64,000 bases of DNA from the NCBI GenBank assembly GCA_045531455.1, contig JAZSEA010000119.1, positions 1 through 64,000 on the forward strand, in the 5' to 3' direction. The translations under genes and the position numbers were made by a program. Of the stretch, positions 1 through 7,951 are shown in pieces. The notes below the pieces were generated by a model, which made no database searches, was not told the origin of the DNA, and saw nothing but the letters and a program-made list of their open reading frames with translations. Source of the stretch: CAG-390 sp045531455. GTDB taxonomy: Bacteria; Bacillota; Clostridia; Oscillospirales; CAG-272. Each line of letters starts with the position of its first letter. The first letter of the stretch is position 1.

Positions 1-440
1 CGCACCGCATTATGCGCGAACTATGGGTTCAGAGTCCCCGATTTTCCCCTCACCGCTTTGCGGTGAGGCTGTTTTGGTTGGTGGGTCAACTTCGTTGAAT
101 GACTCGAACCCACGTGTGATCGCGATTACAGATAATATACAGAAGTACACTTTTTATCCGCGATCACACAATTGTTCGCGCTACCACCCAACGATATTCT
201 CGCACCGCATTATGCGCGAACTATGGGTTCAGAGTCCCCGATTTTCCCCTCACCGCTTTGCGGTGAGGCTGTTTTGGTTGGTGGGTCAACTTCGTTGAAT
301 GACTCGAACCCACGTGTGATCGCGATTGCAGATAATATACAGAAGTACACTCTTTATCCGCGATTACACAATTGTTCGCGCTACCACCCAACGATATTCT
401 CGCACCGCATTATGCGCGAACTATGGGTTCAGAGTCCCCG
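1..440. repeat. Tandem 200-bp repeat, 2.2 copies
   Basis: The unit beginning CGCACCGCATTATGCGCGAA starts at 1, 201 and 401, giving two full 200-bp copies and a 40-bp third. The two full copies differ at about three positions. Each holds a perfect hairpin (CCTCACCG/CGGTGAGG, 48-68 in copy 1) and a wider inverted pair TGTGATCGCG/CGCGATCACA. The array may extend beyond the window start. Open frames across it only reflect the repeat and are not believed to be genes. Confidence 0.9.
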
Positions 441-560
441 CGGGATACGCCTTACGGTGATTCCATTCATCCTCACAGGATGATTCCATACGCGGCGATG
501 CCGCAATTCCATACAACGCTTCGCGTTGATTCCATTCACGACTTCGTCGTGATTTTTTTG
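441..560. repeat. Array of mini-hairpins separated by an ATTCCAT spacer
   Basis: Four short perfect hairpins follow each other: 468-482 (CATCCT/AGGATG), 492-504 (GCGGC/GCCGC), 514-528 (CAACGC/GCGTTG) and 537-551 (CACGAC/GTCGTG). They are separated by a near-constant spacer ATTCCATT or ATTCCATA. The arms differ completely between hairpins while the spacer stays constant. The last hairpin is followed by seven T, so it could end transcripts entering from the left. Confidence 0.8.
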
Positions 561-567
561 TAGGTAC

Positions 568-596
568 TTGACCCCACCCCAAACTTATGCTATAAT
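568..596 (+). promoter_or_regulatory. Promoter for nagBA
   Basis: TTGACC (568-573), a 17-bp spacer and TATAAT (591-596) stand about 30 bp before the nagB start. A ribosome binding site GAGGT lies at 615-619. Confidence 0.8.
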
Positions 597-625
597 AATC
601 TCATCAATCAAAGTGAGGTAGCACA

Positions 626-1384
626 ATGAAAACCTACTATCAGGACAAACTCAAAGTAAACATATACGATTCGCGCTCCGAGATGGGCGCGGCGGCGGCT
701 GAGGATATCTCGGCAAAGATCAAGGAGCTCCTTGCCGAAAAGGACGAGATCTCCATGATCTTCGCGGCGGCACCCTCGCAGAACGAGGTGCTTGCATCGC
801 TCGTCGCGGACAAATCAATCGAGTGGAACCGCGTAAACGCTTACCATATGGACGAGTACATCGGACTCGACTCATCCGCGCCCCAGTGCTTCGGCAACTT
901 CCTTGACGCGCATATCTTCGGTCTCGTACCCTTCAAGAGCGTCAACTATATCAAGAGCGACGCGACCGACCCCGACGAGGAATCCGCGCGCTACTCTTCC
1001 CTGCTTGCCGCGACCAAGATCGACATCGTCGTTATGGGCATCGGCGAGAACGGCCACATTGCCTTCAACGACCCGCCCGTTGCGAATTTCAATGACGCGA
1101 AGCTTGTCAAGCCCGTAAAGCTCGACGAGGTCTGCCGTAATCAGCAGGTCAATGACGGTTGCTTCGCAAGGATCGATGACGTTCCGAAGTACGCGATCAC
1201 CCTGACCGTCCCGATGCTCGTTTCCGCGCCGAACCTCTTCTGCATCGTTCCCGCGCCGACAAAGGCGTGGGCAGTCAAAGAAACACTCACGGGCAGTATC
1301 GACGAGCATTGCCCCGCATCTGTACTCCGCACGCGCGAGGGCTCGATCCTCTACCTCGACCCCGACAGCGCGTCGCTACTTTAA
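626..1384 (+). CDS. nagB: Glucosamine-6-phosphate deaminase
   Basis: Cytosolic enzyme converting glucosamine-6-phosphate to fructose-6-phosphate and ammonia, the step that brings amino sugars into glycolysis. At 252 aa it is near the usual family length. Visible family motifs are the YHMDEYIGL segment near residue 75 and the GIGENGHIAFNDPP loop near 138-151 that carries catalytic acid and histidine residues. The start follows a GAGGT site and a good promoter. nagA begins 4 nt after its stop, so the two genes form one operon for GlcNAc-6-phosphate breakdown. Confidence 0.95.
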   Translation: MKTYYQDKLKVNIYDSRSEMGAAAAEDISAKIKELLAEKDEISMIFAAAPSQNEVLASLVADKSIEWNRVNAYHMDEYIGLDSSAPQCFGNFLDAHIFGLVPFKSVNYIKSDATDPDEESARYSSLLAATKIDIVVMGIGENGHIAFNDPPVANFNDAKLVKPVKLDEVCRNQQVNDGCFARIDDVPKYAITLTVPMLVSAPNLFCIVPAPTKAWAVKETLTGSIDEHCPASVLRTREGSILYLDPDSASLL

Positions 1385-1388
1385 TGCT

Positions 1389-2543
1389 ATGAGAAGGATC
1401 ATCAAGAGCGATCTGATCGTTCTGCCGAACGGTATTTTTGACGGATTTATCGTTCTCGAGGACGGCAAGATCGCGGAAATTACGAAAAAATCGCCCGAGG
1501 GTGAGGTCATCGACGCCACGGGCAATTACGTAATGGCGGGATTCATCGACATCCACACGCACGGCGGAGGCGGCTTCAGCTTCACCGAATCCTCGCCCGA
1601 GGAGATCGTCGACGGATGTATGTTCCATATGATACACGGAACTACCACCATCGTCCCCACCGTCACTACGGGTCCCTTCCCGATAATGCGCGAGGCGGTA
1701 AAAAACATTGCGCTCGCAAAGCAGAATCCGCTTGTCCGCAACCTTCTCGGCGCGCATATGGAGGGTCCATACCTTTCGCCCGCGCAATGCGGCGCGCAGG
1801 CACCGGGTCACATCACCGAGCCGAAGCCCGAGGAATACATCCCTCTTGTTGAAGAAACCGGCAACACGATCGTCCGCTGGACCTACGCTCCCGAGAGAGA
1901 CAAGAACGGCGAATTCTGCAAGTTCCTCAAAGAACACGGCATCGTCGCTTCCGCAGGTCATACCGACGCTAAATATACCGATATGGCGTGCGCCATTGAG
2001 AACGGTTTAAGTCTTGTGACTCATCTTTACTCCTGCACCTCGACCGTCACGCGCGACCACGGCTTCCGCTCGCTCGGAGTTATCGAAAGCACCTTCCTGC
2101 GCGACGAACTATACGCCGAGATCATCGCTGACGGCAAGCATCTGCCGCCCGATCTCGTCAGAATGATCGTCAAGATCAAGGGCATCGACCGCGTTGCCGC
2201 CGTCACCGACAGCCTCAGCGTTGCGGGATCATCTGCGACCTGCGGCGTTATGAGCGGCGTTGAGTACATCATCGAGGACGGCGTGGCAAAGCTTTCGGAC
2301 AGAAGCGCGTTTGCGGGAAGCGTTGCGACAGCTGACGTACTCCTCCGCACTCTCGTAAACGAATGCGGCTTCACCCTCTCCGAGGCGTCAACCATGCTCT
2401 CGGCAACCCCCGCCAAGATCTTCGGACTTAACAAGGGTAAGCTCGAGGTCGGACTCGACTCGGATATCGTCGTGCTCAACAAGAATTTTGAGGTACAGAA
2501 GATATTTATCGGAGAAGTTTATACAACAAAGAAACAGGATTGA
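1389..2543 (+). CDS. nagA: N-acetylglucosamine-6-phosphate deacetylase
   Basis: Amidohydrolase that removes acetate from GlcNAc-6-phosphate and feeds NagB. The 384-aa protein shows the metal and substrate residues of the family in order: HTH in IDIHTHGGGG (H56, H58), E125 in GAHMEGPYLSP, H191 in SAGHTDAKY, H212 in THLYS and catalytic D274 in VTDSLS. It follows nagB by 4 nt and is closed by a strong terminator. No sugar transporter or regulator accompanies the pair here. Confidence 0.95.
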   Translation: MRRIIKSDLIVLPNGIFDGFIVLEDGKIAEITKKSPEGEVIDATGNYVMAGFIDIHTHGGGGFSFTESSPEEIVDGCMFHMIHGTTTIVPTVTTGPFPIMREAVKNIALAKQNPLVRNLLGAHMEGPYLSPAQCGAQAPGHITEPKPEEYIPLVEETGNTIVRWTYAPERDKNGEFCKFLKEHGIVASAGHTDAKYTDMACAIENGLSLVTHLYSCTSTVTRDHGFRSLGVIESTFLRDELYAEIIADGKHLPPDLVRMIVKIKGIDRVAAVTDSLSVAGSSATCGVMSGVEYIIEDGVAKLSDRSAFAGSVATADVLLRTLVNECGFTLSEASTMLSATPAKIFGLNKGKLEVGLDSDIVVLNKNFEVQKIFIGEVYTTKKQD

Positions 2544-2566
2544 GCCGCGGCTCAATCCTGTTTTTT
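2532..2566 (+). terminator. Intrinsic terminator of nagBA
   Basis: Perfect 14-bp arms (AAACAGGATTGAGC / GCTCAATCCTGTTT) with loop CGCG and a T run. The left arm overlaps the nagA stop codon. The stem also carries A before and T after, so it can work for the converging PHP gene. Confidence 0.9.
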
Positions 2567-2567
2567 A

Positions 2568-3584
2568 TTAAAACTCATCTCTGAAATAACCTCTCGAGCA
2601 GGCTTTTCTGCCCTGCTTATCGATAACGGTTATGCGGAAGTAGTTTGCTTTATGATGAAGCTCAAACTCGGCGCTGTTGACAGTTCCGAAATTCTCGTCG
2701 AGCGCGACGTTCGACTTCTTCGTGCCGTAAAACATAATGATACGGTCGGCGTCGGTGGTCTCAACTCGCACGGTCTTTCCGTCCTCGATAGAAAGAGAAA
2801 GGATCTGCGGTCCGGTCGAAGAATAGCAATCGCCTCTCTCGAACGCGGAGAAAACGCTGTCATACTCAAGCTCGCCGGCAACGATCATAGTGAACGCGCC
2901 GAAGGAATCGCAGAGCGGATGACCGAAGGGATGGCGGTTGTGGTTATCATCGCCGCCGTGACAGCCGACTCTGATGCCGCGGCGAAGGAGCTTGTCATAA
3001 AGGATCTCATTGTGCTCGAGGCAGCTGATCAGATAGGAATCCGTGTTGTCAAGCTCAAGGCTCTTCCACCCCTCGAGCTTAAATACGTTCTCGTCATCCT
3101 CCATCGACCAGACGGGATGGTTGTAGGAAACCACGTAACCGTTCTCGGTCGCGGTCTTGATAAACATATTTATGTACTCGGTGGTGTACTCGCGGGGCGC
3201 CTCCGAGCCGACGCGGTTGAGCTTTGCGTGATCGTCCTTGAAATACTTGCAGTAGATGCGGTTGTAGCAGATGTATTTGTCGTTATCCTTATCGCGCGCA
3301 AAAAGATTGAGGTGAACCTCGGGCAGATAGCGGTCGCTCTTCGCCTTCTTGTTGGGACGGATATAAGCCTCGTAGCCCGTCAGCATAAGGAACTCGTCGT
3401 CGGTCAGATCGTTATGCGGACGGGGCGAGCAATGGTCTGTGATCGCAAGCACCTGATAGCCCGCGTTTTTATAAGCTTCCTTGAGCTCCTCGGGAGTGAG
3501 ATTGCCGTCGGATATCGTGCTGTGGCAATGAAGATTTGCTTTGAATTGCTTTTTATCCTTGGATATAAATTCTTTGATAGCCAT
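2568..3584 (-). CDS. PHP-domain metal-dependent phosphoesterase-like protein
   Basis: A 338-aa protein with the N-terminal PHP signature: LHCHST (H19, H21), LAITDHCSPRPHND near residue 47, and later CHGGDDNHNRHPFGHP near 208. PHP proteins use these His/Asp residues to bind two or three metals and hydrolyse phosphoesters (histidinol phosphatases, polymerase PHP domains). The substrate here cannot be told. The last about 100 residues look like a separate beta-rich segment. It is a single gene with its own sigma-A-type promoter at 3614-3642. Confidence 0.8.
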   Translation of the reverse strand: MAIKEFISKDKKQFKANLHCHSTISDGNLTPEELKEAYKNAGYQVLAITDHCSPRPHNDLTDDEFLMLTGYEAYIRPNKKAKSDRYLPEVHLNLFARDKDNDKYICYNRIYCKYFKDDHAKLNRVGSEAPREYTTEYINMFIKTATENGYVVSYNHPVWSMEDDENVFKLEGWKSLELDNTDSYLISCLEHNEILYDKLLRRGIRVGCHGGDDNHNRHPFGHPLCDSFGAFTMIVAGELEYDSVFSAFERGDCYSSTGPQILSLSIEDGKTVRVETTDADRIIMFYGTKKSNVALDENFGTVNSAEFELHHKANYFRITVIDKQGRKACSRGYFRDEF

Positions 3585-3613
3585 TTTTTGACCTTCCTGA
3601 TTTTATTGTAATA

Positions 3614-3642
3614 ATTATAATCGACTTTGACCGATATGTCAA
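3614..3642 (-). promoter_or_regulatory. Promoter for the PHP gene
   Basis: On the minus strand TTGACA (3637-3642), 17-bp spacer, TATAAT (3614-3619), about 30 bp before the start codon. Confidence 0.85.
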
Positions 3643-3646
3643 TAGC

Positions 3647-3685
3647 AAAAGCCGCCGAAAGCATAAGCAAATCGACGGCGGTTTG
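3647..3685 (-). terminator. Terminator after the Nudix gene
   Basis: AACCGCCG pairs with CGGCGGCTT around an 18-nt loop, read on the minus strand just after the Nudix stop codon. The following T-rich stretch is short, so strength is uncertain. Confidence 0.6.
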
Positions 3686-3690
3686 TGTAA

Positions 3691-4206
3691 TTACAACAAA
3701 TCTTCTTCTATCAGCATTTCAAGTACACGCGCTTCCCTCTCGAACATCGTGGGGCTATAGGGCGTCTTGCCGAGATTGCGATTCTTTTCTATTGCCACGA
3801 GAGGGTCAACGTAAACGAGCTCGTATCCCTCTTCCGCCTCGTATCCTTGCAAATTCTGCGAGACCGCCTCGTCTTTTGCAGCGCAAAGGTAGTAATAATT
3901 ATCCTGAACGAAGCGCACGTCGGGGTCTTTGTCGCTCTTCTGAACACGGTGAACGATGCCGTATTCCCTCACGCTTTCGGGAATAATGACCAAGCCGGCT
4001 TCCTCGCGCGTCTCTCGGATCATAGCCTCGATCGGATCCTCGCCCGCCTCAATTCCGCCGCCGGGGAATTTATAGTAATCGTATTTCTCGCTATGTATCA
4101 TAGCGACCTTTTTATCGGAAATAATAACGCTTCTTGCGGAATTGCGGACGAATGAGCGCGTGCAATCGGCGTAGTCCTTTTTATCCATTTCGAAAAGAAA
4201 TCTCAT
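3691..4206 (-). CDS. Nudix hydrolase
   Basis: The 171-aa protein holds a complete Nudix box at residues 50-72: G, five residues, E56, seven residues, then REtrEEAGL, the magnesium-binding site that cleaves nucleoside-diphosphate-linked substrates. The substrate cannot be predicted; housekeeping or damaged nucleotides are usual. The start follows AAGGAG by a good distance and overlaps the upstream VanZ-like stop by 4 nt (ATGA), so the two are translationally coupled. Last gene of a four-gene minus-strand run. Confidence 0.9.
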   Translation of the reverse strand: MRFLFEMDKKDYADCTRSFVRNSARSVIISDKKVAMIHSEKYDYYKFPGGGIEAGEDPIEAMIRETREEAGLVIIPESVREYGIVHRVQKSDKDPDVRFVQDNYYYLCAAKDEAVSQNLQGYEAEEGYELVYVDPLVAIEKNRNLGKTPYSPTMFEREARVLEMLIEEDLL

Positions 4207-4751
4207 TTTGTCTCCTTTTTGGCCTTTAAAAGTTTTGATAACATATAAATCCCATACCCTGTGGCGAAGCCGAGAGTATTAAGCAGCAGATCATCAATAT
4301 CGCTGACTCGGTCAAAAAACGGTAGTTGAAGTATCTCGATCAAAAGCGAAAATCCCACGCCCGCGGCGATTGTTCTCGGCGGTGTATCAAGCTCCTTGAA
4401 AACGATCGGCCAGATGATTCCGACGGGGATGAACATCGCTGTGTTGCCGACAAAATTGATGATCGCTTCGCTCATTATTTCGTAGTCAAACAGGTTCACA
4501 AGCGGAATAAAGTTAATGCGGAACGAAAAGGCGTTTACCGCATCGAAGACGAGCGGCTGAATCACTCCGTCAACCTTCCGCAGCGGGAAGAACGTGAATC
4601 GCGCGATAACGATCAGACAGACGTAAACGAGAATAAGCAGTATTTCTCTTTTTATTTCGAATTTTTTGTTCTTGACGGCAAAGAACGCACGGACTGCTAT
4701 CCATAGCGCGCTTATCGCCAAAAGCATTTCGGGGTAAGTAATTTTTATCAT
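4203..4751 (-). CDS. VanZ-like family membrane protein
   Basis: A 182-aa integral membrane protein with about five hydrophobic segments. The segments FIPVGIIWPIVF and LIEILQLPFFDRVSDIDDLLLNTLG match the VanZ-like pattern, where the conserved E-LQ and DIDDLLLNTLG lie near the C-terminus. VanZ gives low-level teicoplanin resistance in enterococci, but most chromosomal family members are uncharacterised. No vanA/B-type genes are nearby, so resistance should not be inferred. Overlaps the Nudix gene by 4 nt. Confidence 0.85.
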   Translation of the reverse strand: MIKITYPEMLLAISALWIAVRAFFAVKNKKFEIKREILLILVYVCLIVIARFTFFPLRKVDGVIQPLVFDAVNAFSFRINFIPLVNLFDYEIMSEAIINFVGNTAMFIPVGIIWPIVFKELDTPPRTIAAGVGFSLLIEILQLPFFDRVSDIDDLLLNTLGFATGYGIYMLSKLLKAKKETK

Positions 4752-4755
4752 TATT

Positions 4756-5436
4756 TCACCAAATAAACGGAATAAGGCGGTATTTCACCTTTTGCTTGTA
4801 CTCACGGTAGCCCTCGAGCTCTTCCTCGAGGAATTTTTCTTCATCCAGGAGCCTTGCGGCGATTATGAAGGGATACACGAGAAAGATCAAAAACGACCAT
4901 ACCGAGCCGAGCACGAGCGGCATTGAGAGGAACAAAAGGAGCGTTACGCTGTACATCGGGTGGCGCACGATGCCGTAAAGCCCCGTGTCGATGACCTTTT
5001 GACCCTCCTGCACCTCAATGGTGCGGCTGAGGTAGGTGTTCTCGCGCAACACTTCGGCATAGAGAATATACGCAAAGATAAAGACAACCGCGCCGCCTAT
5101 ACACGCGGGCAACGGAAGCATATACCAATCAAAGCGCACGCCGAGCCCCGCGACGATAAAACCGCAAAGGAACATCAGTCCGCTGAGCTTGACCACAATA
5201 CTCTGCTTATCCCTCTTTTCCTTAGCATCAAGACGAGAGGCAAGCAAGCCGGGATTCTTAATCATCATCACAACGCCCGCGCAGAACATCGGGATGAAAA
5301 GTATCGCCATAAAAAGCCATCCGCCGAACCAATTCAATGTTCCTGCGGGCAGGAACAGTAGTAGTCCAACGAGAATGACGCCCAAAAGGAATTTTGTAAT
5401 TGCTGAAAAGAAAAGTTTGATTGTCATTTTAGTCAC
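4756..5436 (-). CDS. Isoprenylcysteine/phospholipid methyltransferase-family membrane protein
   Basis: A 226-aa protein with about five membrane segments. The C-terminal half carries VIDTGLYGIVRHPMYS and, further on, LLDEEKFLEEELEGYREYKQKVKYRLIP, the arrangement of the ICMT/PEMT-type membrane methyltransferases (RHPxY near the SAM site, then E-Y-x-x-Y-x-x-V-x-R). The acceptor is unknown; lipid or isoprenoid acceptors are typical. It ends 4 nt before the VanZ-like gene and starts 1 nt after the preceding gene. Confidence 0.8.
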   Translation of the reverse strand: MTKMTIKLFFSAITKFLLGVILVGLLLFLPAGTLNWFGGWLFMAILFIPMFCAGVVMMIKNPGLLASRLDAKEKRDKQSIVVKLSGLMFLCGFIVAGLGVRFDWYMLPLPACIGGAVVFIFAYILYAEVLRENTYLSRTIEVQEGQKVIDTGLYGIVRHPMYSVTLLLFLSMPLVLGSVWSFLIFLVYPFIIAARLLDEEKFLEEELEGYREYKQKVKYRLIPFIW

Positions 5437-5437
5437 C

Positions 5438-6352
5438 TCAACTCAAAATAGCAACGCATAGGCACAAAAATCCCAATACTCCAAAAAGCACCGGAAGTCC
5501 GTATGCATCGTATTTTCCCACACTATCCCAATCAACGCGCTCGGGGGTCATCTTTCTGTGAGCGGCATTCTGAAACGAGCAAAAAATATGTCTCCATCGA
5601 CATTTATATCCGACAAACGACCAAGCTGCCATAGCGATCAATCCCAAGGCAAAAATATATAACGCGGCGTAGCGAAAAGCAAGACAGAAAACGCCCATTA
5701 CAGCAAGCCAGCCGTATCTGTGCATATAAGCTAACGCAATTATACCGAATTCCGTTTTCGCGGGAAGATATACCTTTTTCGCCTTTTGATCCCGAACGCT
5801 TGCCTTATTTGATTTTTTCTTTGATTTCTTCTTAGATTTTTTCTTGGGCTTCGGCGGATATGTCGAACGCGGATAGGTCCACGCGCAGAAAAGCACGCCA
5901 AAAGCAAAGAACGCGCAAAGGATCATTCCGAGGATCTGATTGTTCTTATTGTACTTTATATAATCCGACAGGCTGAAGATAACGCCCGCGCCGCCTTGCA
6001 TTTCGCATATTTCAAAATCATATTTCTTCGAGGAATTGTCTCGGTAATATACCTTTACCGTCTCGTCATTACCAAGCGCATCAAGTGCCTTTTCGTCCAC
6101 TCCGTCCTCGGAAATCGAATCGATCTCAAATGGCTTTTCGTACTCTGTAAAGAATATTTCATACCACTCGGCAGATTTTGCGCCGTCGACCTTTATGTAC
6201 GACTTAAAGGTCAGCTCCGCGAACTTCAGATCACCATAATCAAGGTCATATCCGTTGTAGCTTATGACGCAGTTGACGAACAAAAAGACAAAAACGCCAA
6301 ACAAGAGCAACACCAAAGAAATAGCTAAAATTTTTACCGCTTTGTTTTTCAC
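5438..6352 (-). CDS. Membrane protein with lysine-rich cytoplasmic linker
   Basis: A 304-aa protein not assigned to a named family. It has a signal-anchor helix near residues 8-28, an extracytoplasmic domain of about 100 residues, a second helix near 140-160, a basic linker made of KKSKKK repeats near 170-185 and two or three helices to the end. The beta-rich outer part resembles DUF3592-type proteins, but weakly. Translation starts at GTG (6350-6352) after GGAGGG. Its promoter is the same module as that of the cassette genes at 6522-8688. Confidence 0.65.
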   Translation of the reverse strand: MKNKAVKILAISLVLLLFGVFVFLFVNCVISYNGYDLDYGDLKFAELTFKSYIKVDGAKSAEWYEIFFTEYEKPFEIDSISEDGVDEKALDALGNDETVKVYYRDNSSKKYDFEICEMQGGAGVIFSLSDYIKYNKNNQILGMILCAFFAFGVLFCAWTYPRSTYPPKPKKKSKKKSKKKSNKASVRDQKAKKVYLPAKTEFGIIALAYMHRYGWLAVMGVFCLAFRYAALYIFALGLIAMAAWSFVGYKCRWRHIFCSFQNAAHRKMTPERVDWDSVGKYDAYGLPVLFGVLGFLCLCVAILS

Positions 6353-6382
6353 GTGACCCTCCGTTGATCGTATTATAATTGT

Positions 6383-6411
6383 ATTATACCATAGTTTTTT
6401 TCAAAAGTAAA
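6383..6411 (-). promoter_or_regulatory. Promoter of the four-gene minus-strand operon
   Basis: Minus strand TTTACT (6406-6411), 17-bp spacer, TATAAT (6383-6388) in the context GTCCTATTTACTTTT ... TATGGTATAAT. The same module stands before the three cassette genes upstream. Confidence 0.75.
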
Positions 6412-6423
6412 TAGGACAAAAAC

Positions 6424-6454
6424 AAAAAGCCCTGCATAGCAGAGCTTTGTTTAT
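6424..6454 (-). terminator. Terminator after the PPOX-like cassette gene
   Basis: Minus-strand stem CAAAGCTCTGC / GCAGGGCTTTTTG with loop TAT, followed by T. Nearly the same hairpin recurs at 8134-8165. Confidence 0.75.
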
Positions 6455-6521
6455 ATCAAAAAATTTGCACCAAAATCACATCAATATTTAACGCTGTTCT
6501 GCTCGACAAATTGGAATTGGT
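6455..6521 (-). repeat. Conserved cassette tail, copy 1
   Basis: Contains TTTGGTGCAAATT and, closer to the gene, AGCAGAACAGCGTT and CCAATTTGTCGAG on the minus strand. Similar tails lie at 7314-7395 and 8311-8393, always just downstream of a small gene. This copy lacks the TATCGTGA repeats and the rpsI-end copy. Confidence 0.75.
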
Positions 6522-6947
6522 TTAAGTAAAGTCTATTTCGTAGCGTGTGCCATTCGAAAACAGAATACCATTGGTTAATTTAATGCAAAGGATACAAGTG
6601 TTTGTGTCATCAAAATTGTTGTGTCCGTTATCAAGCCAAGCGGAAAACACTTGCTTCATTTTATTTGCGATATGTAAATTATCTGCTTTCCCGAAGTATC
6701 CTAAATTAAGCCCTTTGCCGTGGGCTGTAAACCATTCTCCAGATAGTGCAACAGTAGGATTTTGTTCAATTTGCTTCATTTTACTTGACAAACCGTGGGT
6801 AAGTACATAAAAGACACCGTTCTCATAAAATGCATCCACACTGCGAACATAGGGAATATTGTCAATAGCAGTTGCCAGAGCAATAATACTATCCTTGCCG
6901 AATCGTTCCAACAGAATTGCGTCTACTTCCTTCGTCAATTTTTCCAT
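6522..6947 (-). CDS. Pyridoxamine 5'-phosphate oxidase-family protein
   Basis: A 141-aa split-barrel flavin-binding-type protein. The pattern ALATAIDNIPYVRSVDAFYENGVFYVLTH followed by KMKQIEQNPTVALS is characteristic of the PPOX-like family of general stress and FMN- or F420-binding proteins; the reaction is unknown. I place the start at 6947, 7 nt after GGAGGT, rather than at an in-frame ATG 24 nt upstream. It is the first of three small monocistronic genes with shared flanks downstream of rpsI. Codon use is more AT-rich than in the flanking core genes, which suggests acquisition. Confidence 0.8.
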   Translation of the reverse strand: MEKLTKEVDAILLERFGKDSIIALATAIDNIPYVRSVDAFYENGVFYVLTHGLSSKMKQIEQNPTVALSGEWFTAHGKGLNLGYFGKADNLHIANKMKQVFSAWLDNGHNNFDDTNTCILCIKLTNGILFSNGTRYEIDFT

Positions 6948-6988
6948 GTACACTACCTCCGTCAAATTCAACTTTATCTATTAGTTGT

Positions 6989-7017
6989 ATTATACCATAA
7001 AAACGGTGAAAAGTAAA
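6989..7017 (-). promoter_or_regulatory. Promoter module of the 6522-6947 gene
   Basis: Minus strand TTTACT (7012-7017), 17-bp spacer, TATAAT (6989-6994), followed by a leader with AAAGTTGAATTTGAC and GGAGG. Confidence 0.8.
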
Positions 7018-7035
7018 TAGGACGGCGGAAAAGAG

Positions 7036-7256
7036 TTTAGAGTTATGAGTTTGCTTCGCAAACGTTATGATACGCTTCGCGTAGTTATGATATGATTGCC
7101 CGCATCCCCTCAACGCGGCGCAGTCGCTCATAACTTGGGCGAAGCCCAATCTAAACTGATAACTTGCCGCAAGGCAATCATAACTGTTCTCCGAGAGATA
7201 ACAAAAAACACCCTGCTTTGCAGAGTGTTTTTTGCAAGTTTCGACCAAAGGTCGAA
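7036..7256. repeat. Mini-hairpin array with GTTATGA spacer, copy 1
   Basis: Small hairpins (GTTTGC/GCAAAC at 7049-7063, TACGC/GCGTA at 7071-7083, TTGGGC/GCCCAA at 7135-7149, TTGCC/GGCAA at 7163-7176) are separated by GTTATGA or its complement. The block begins with AGTTTAGAGTTATGA. It ends in a terminator hairpin and a TTTCGACC/GGTCGAAA hairpin. A second copy of about the same length and very similar sequence lies at 8867-9092, next to rpsI. No gene is seen in it. Confidence 0.85.
7203..7234. terminator. Terminator hairpin inside array copy 1
   Basis: AAAAAACACCCTGC / GCAGAGTGTTTTTT with loop TTT, A- and T-flanked on both strands. It duplicates the rpsI terminator at 9040-9072. Confidence 0.75.
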
Positions 7257-7270
7257 ATTATCTCTTGGAG
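7257..7270 (-). repeat. Copy of the rpsI 3' end (putative attachment site)
   Basis: ATTATCTCTTGGAG is identical to 9093-9106, which spans the last codons and stop of rpsI, and to 8191-8204. An imperfect inverted copy lies at 7185-7201. Confidence 0.6.
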
Positions 7271-7288
7271 TATTAGCAATACTGTTTG

Positions 7289-7395
7289 ATATCGTGAATA
7301 TCGTGAGTATCGTCGCATAAAGTGTTGCACCAAATTTGCACCAAAATCACACCAACGCTTAACGCCTATTCAGCTCGACAAATTGGAATTTGTCT
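7289..7395 (-). repeat. TATCGTGA iterons and conserved cassette tail, copy 2
   Basis: Three TATCGTGA-type repeats at 7289-7313 are followed by a segment shared with 8311-8393. It carries the direct repeat TTTGGTGCAA twice on the minus strand and ends in the palindrome GACAAATT/AATTTGTC at the 3' end of the gene. Confidence 0.75.
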
Positions 7396-7951
7396 AACAT
7401 TTGTCAAATTGTTTTGCCTTTTCGACAATCCATGTCAGTTGTTCCAGAGAAGTTTCCTTGATAGAAAAACAAAGGCTTCCCACATCCATTGCCTGAATGA
7501 GCAATATTCTTTCATCTTCAAGCGACATATGCACCACCGCTTGGTATGGAACGTCAAAAGAATATATTTTTCCAAAATGGCAGAAGGTAGTGTGAATTCC
7601 TTCTGTTTCAAAATAAATACGTGTTTCGCATACTTCTTGCTTTAACCCTGCTCCATAATGCATAAATGCACAAAGCATTTGTTCATATGGAATGCCACGA
7701 GCAGCTTCGTATTCTTTTAGTTTGGCTTGTGCCTTAGGATTTTCAAAGGTGAAAGGTTTGGACTTCTTTTGCACTAACATCCAAATGAAATAAAATGCGA
7801 CAGCCCAAACCATTCCCCCACAAAAGCAAAGCAAGGCTAAAAACCGTGAATAGCCTACACCTGCTCCAAAGGTGAGAAAAAATAAAAACCCAAACAGCAT
7901 ACCACCACATAGGCATATGAGGAGAAATGTTTTCCTAAACTTTTTATCCAT
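7394..7951 (-). CDS. Two-helix membrane protein with a PH-like soluble domain
   Basis: A 185-aa protein of unknown function. Two hydrophobic helices lie near residues 8-28 and 36-58, then a cytoplasmic domain of about 125 residues. The latter has alternating beta strands (ETRIYFETEGIHTTF, YSFDVPYQAVVHMSLEDERILLI) and a final amphipathic helix (EQLTWIVEKAKQF), the layout of YcxB/bacterial PH-like domains. It is monocistronic, carried by the second cassette unit, with its own promoter at 8062-8090. Confidence 0.65.
   Translation of the reverse strand: MDKKFRKTFLLICLCGGMLFGFLFFLTFGAGVGYSRFLALLCFCGGMVWAVAFYFIWMLVQKKSKPFTFENPKAQAKLKEYEAARGIPYEQMLCAFMHYGAGLKQEVCETRIYFETEGIHTTFCHFGKIYSFDVPYQAVVHMSLEDERILLIQAMDVGSLCFSIKETSLEQLTWIVEKAKQFDKC

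Noticed and set aside
60..200. tRNA-like T-arm (GGTTCGAGTC on the reverse strand)
   Set aside because: The flanking bases do not form a 5-bp T stem, and no acceptor, D or anticodon arm could be found.
23..563. Open frames of 60-103 codons in the 200-bp repeats
   Set aside because: They repeat the same translation with each unit, lack RBS and carry no domain; they reflect the repeat.
4203..4751. Glycopeptide resistance from the VanZ-like gene
   Set aside because: No vanHAX-type genes are nearby and most chromosomal VanZ-like proteins have no resistance role.
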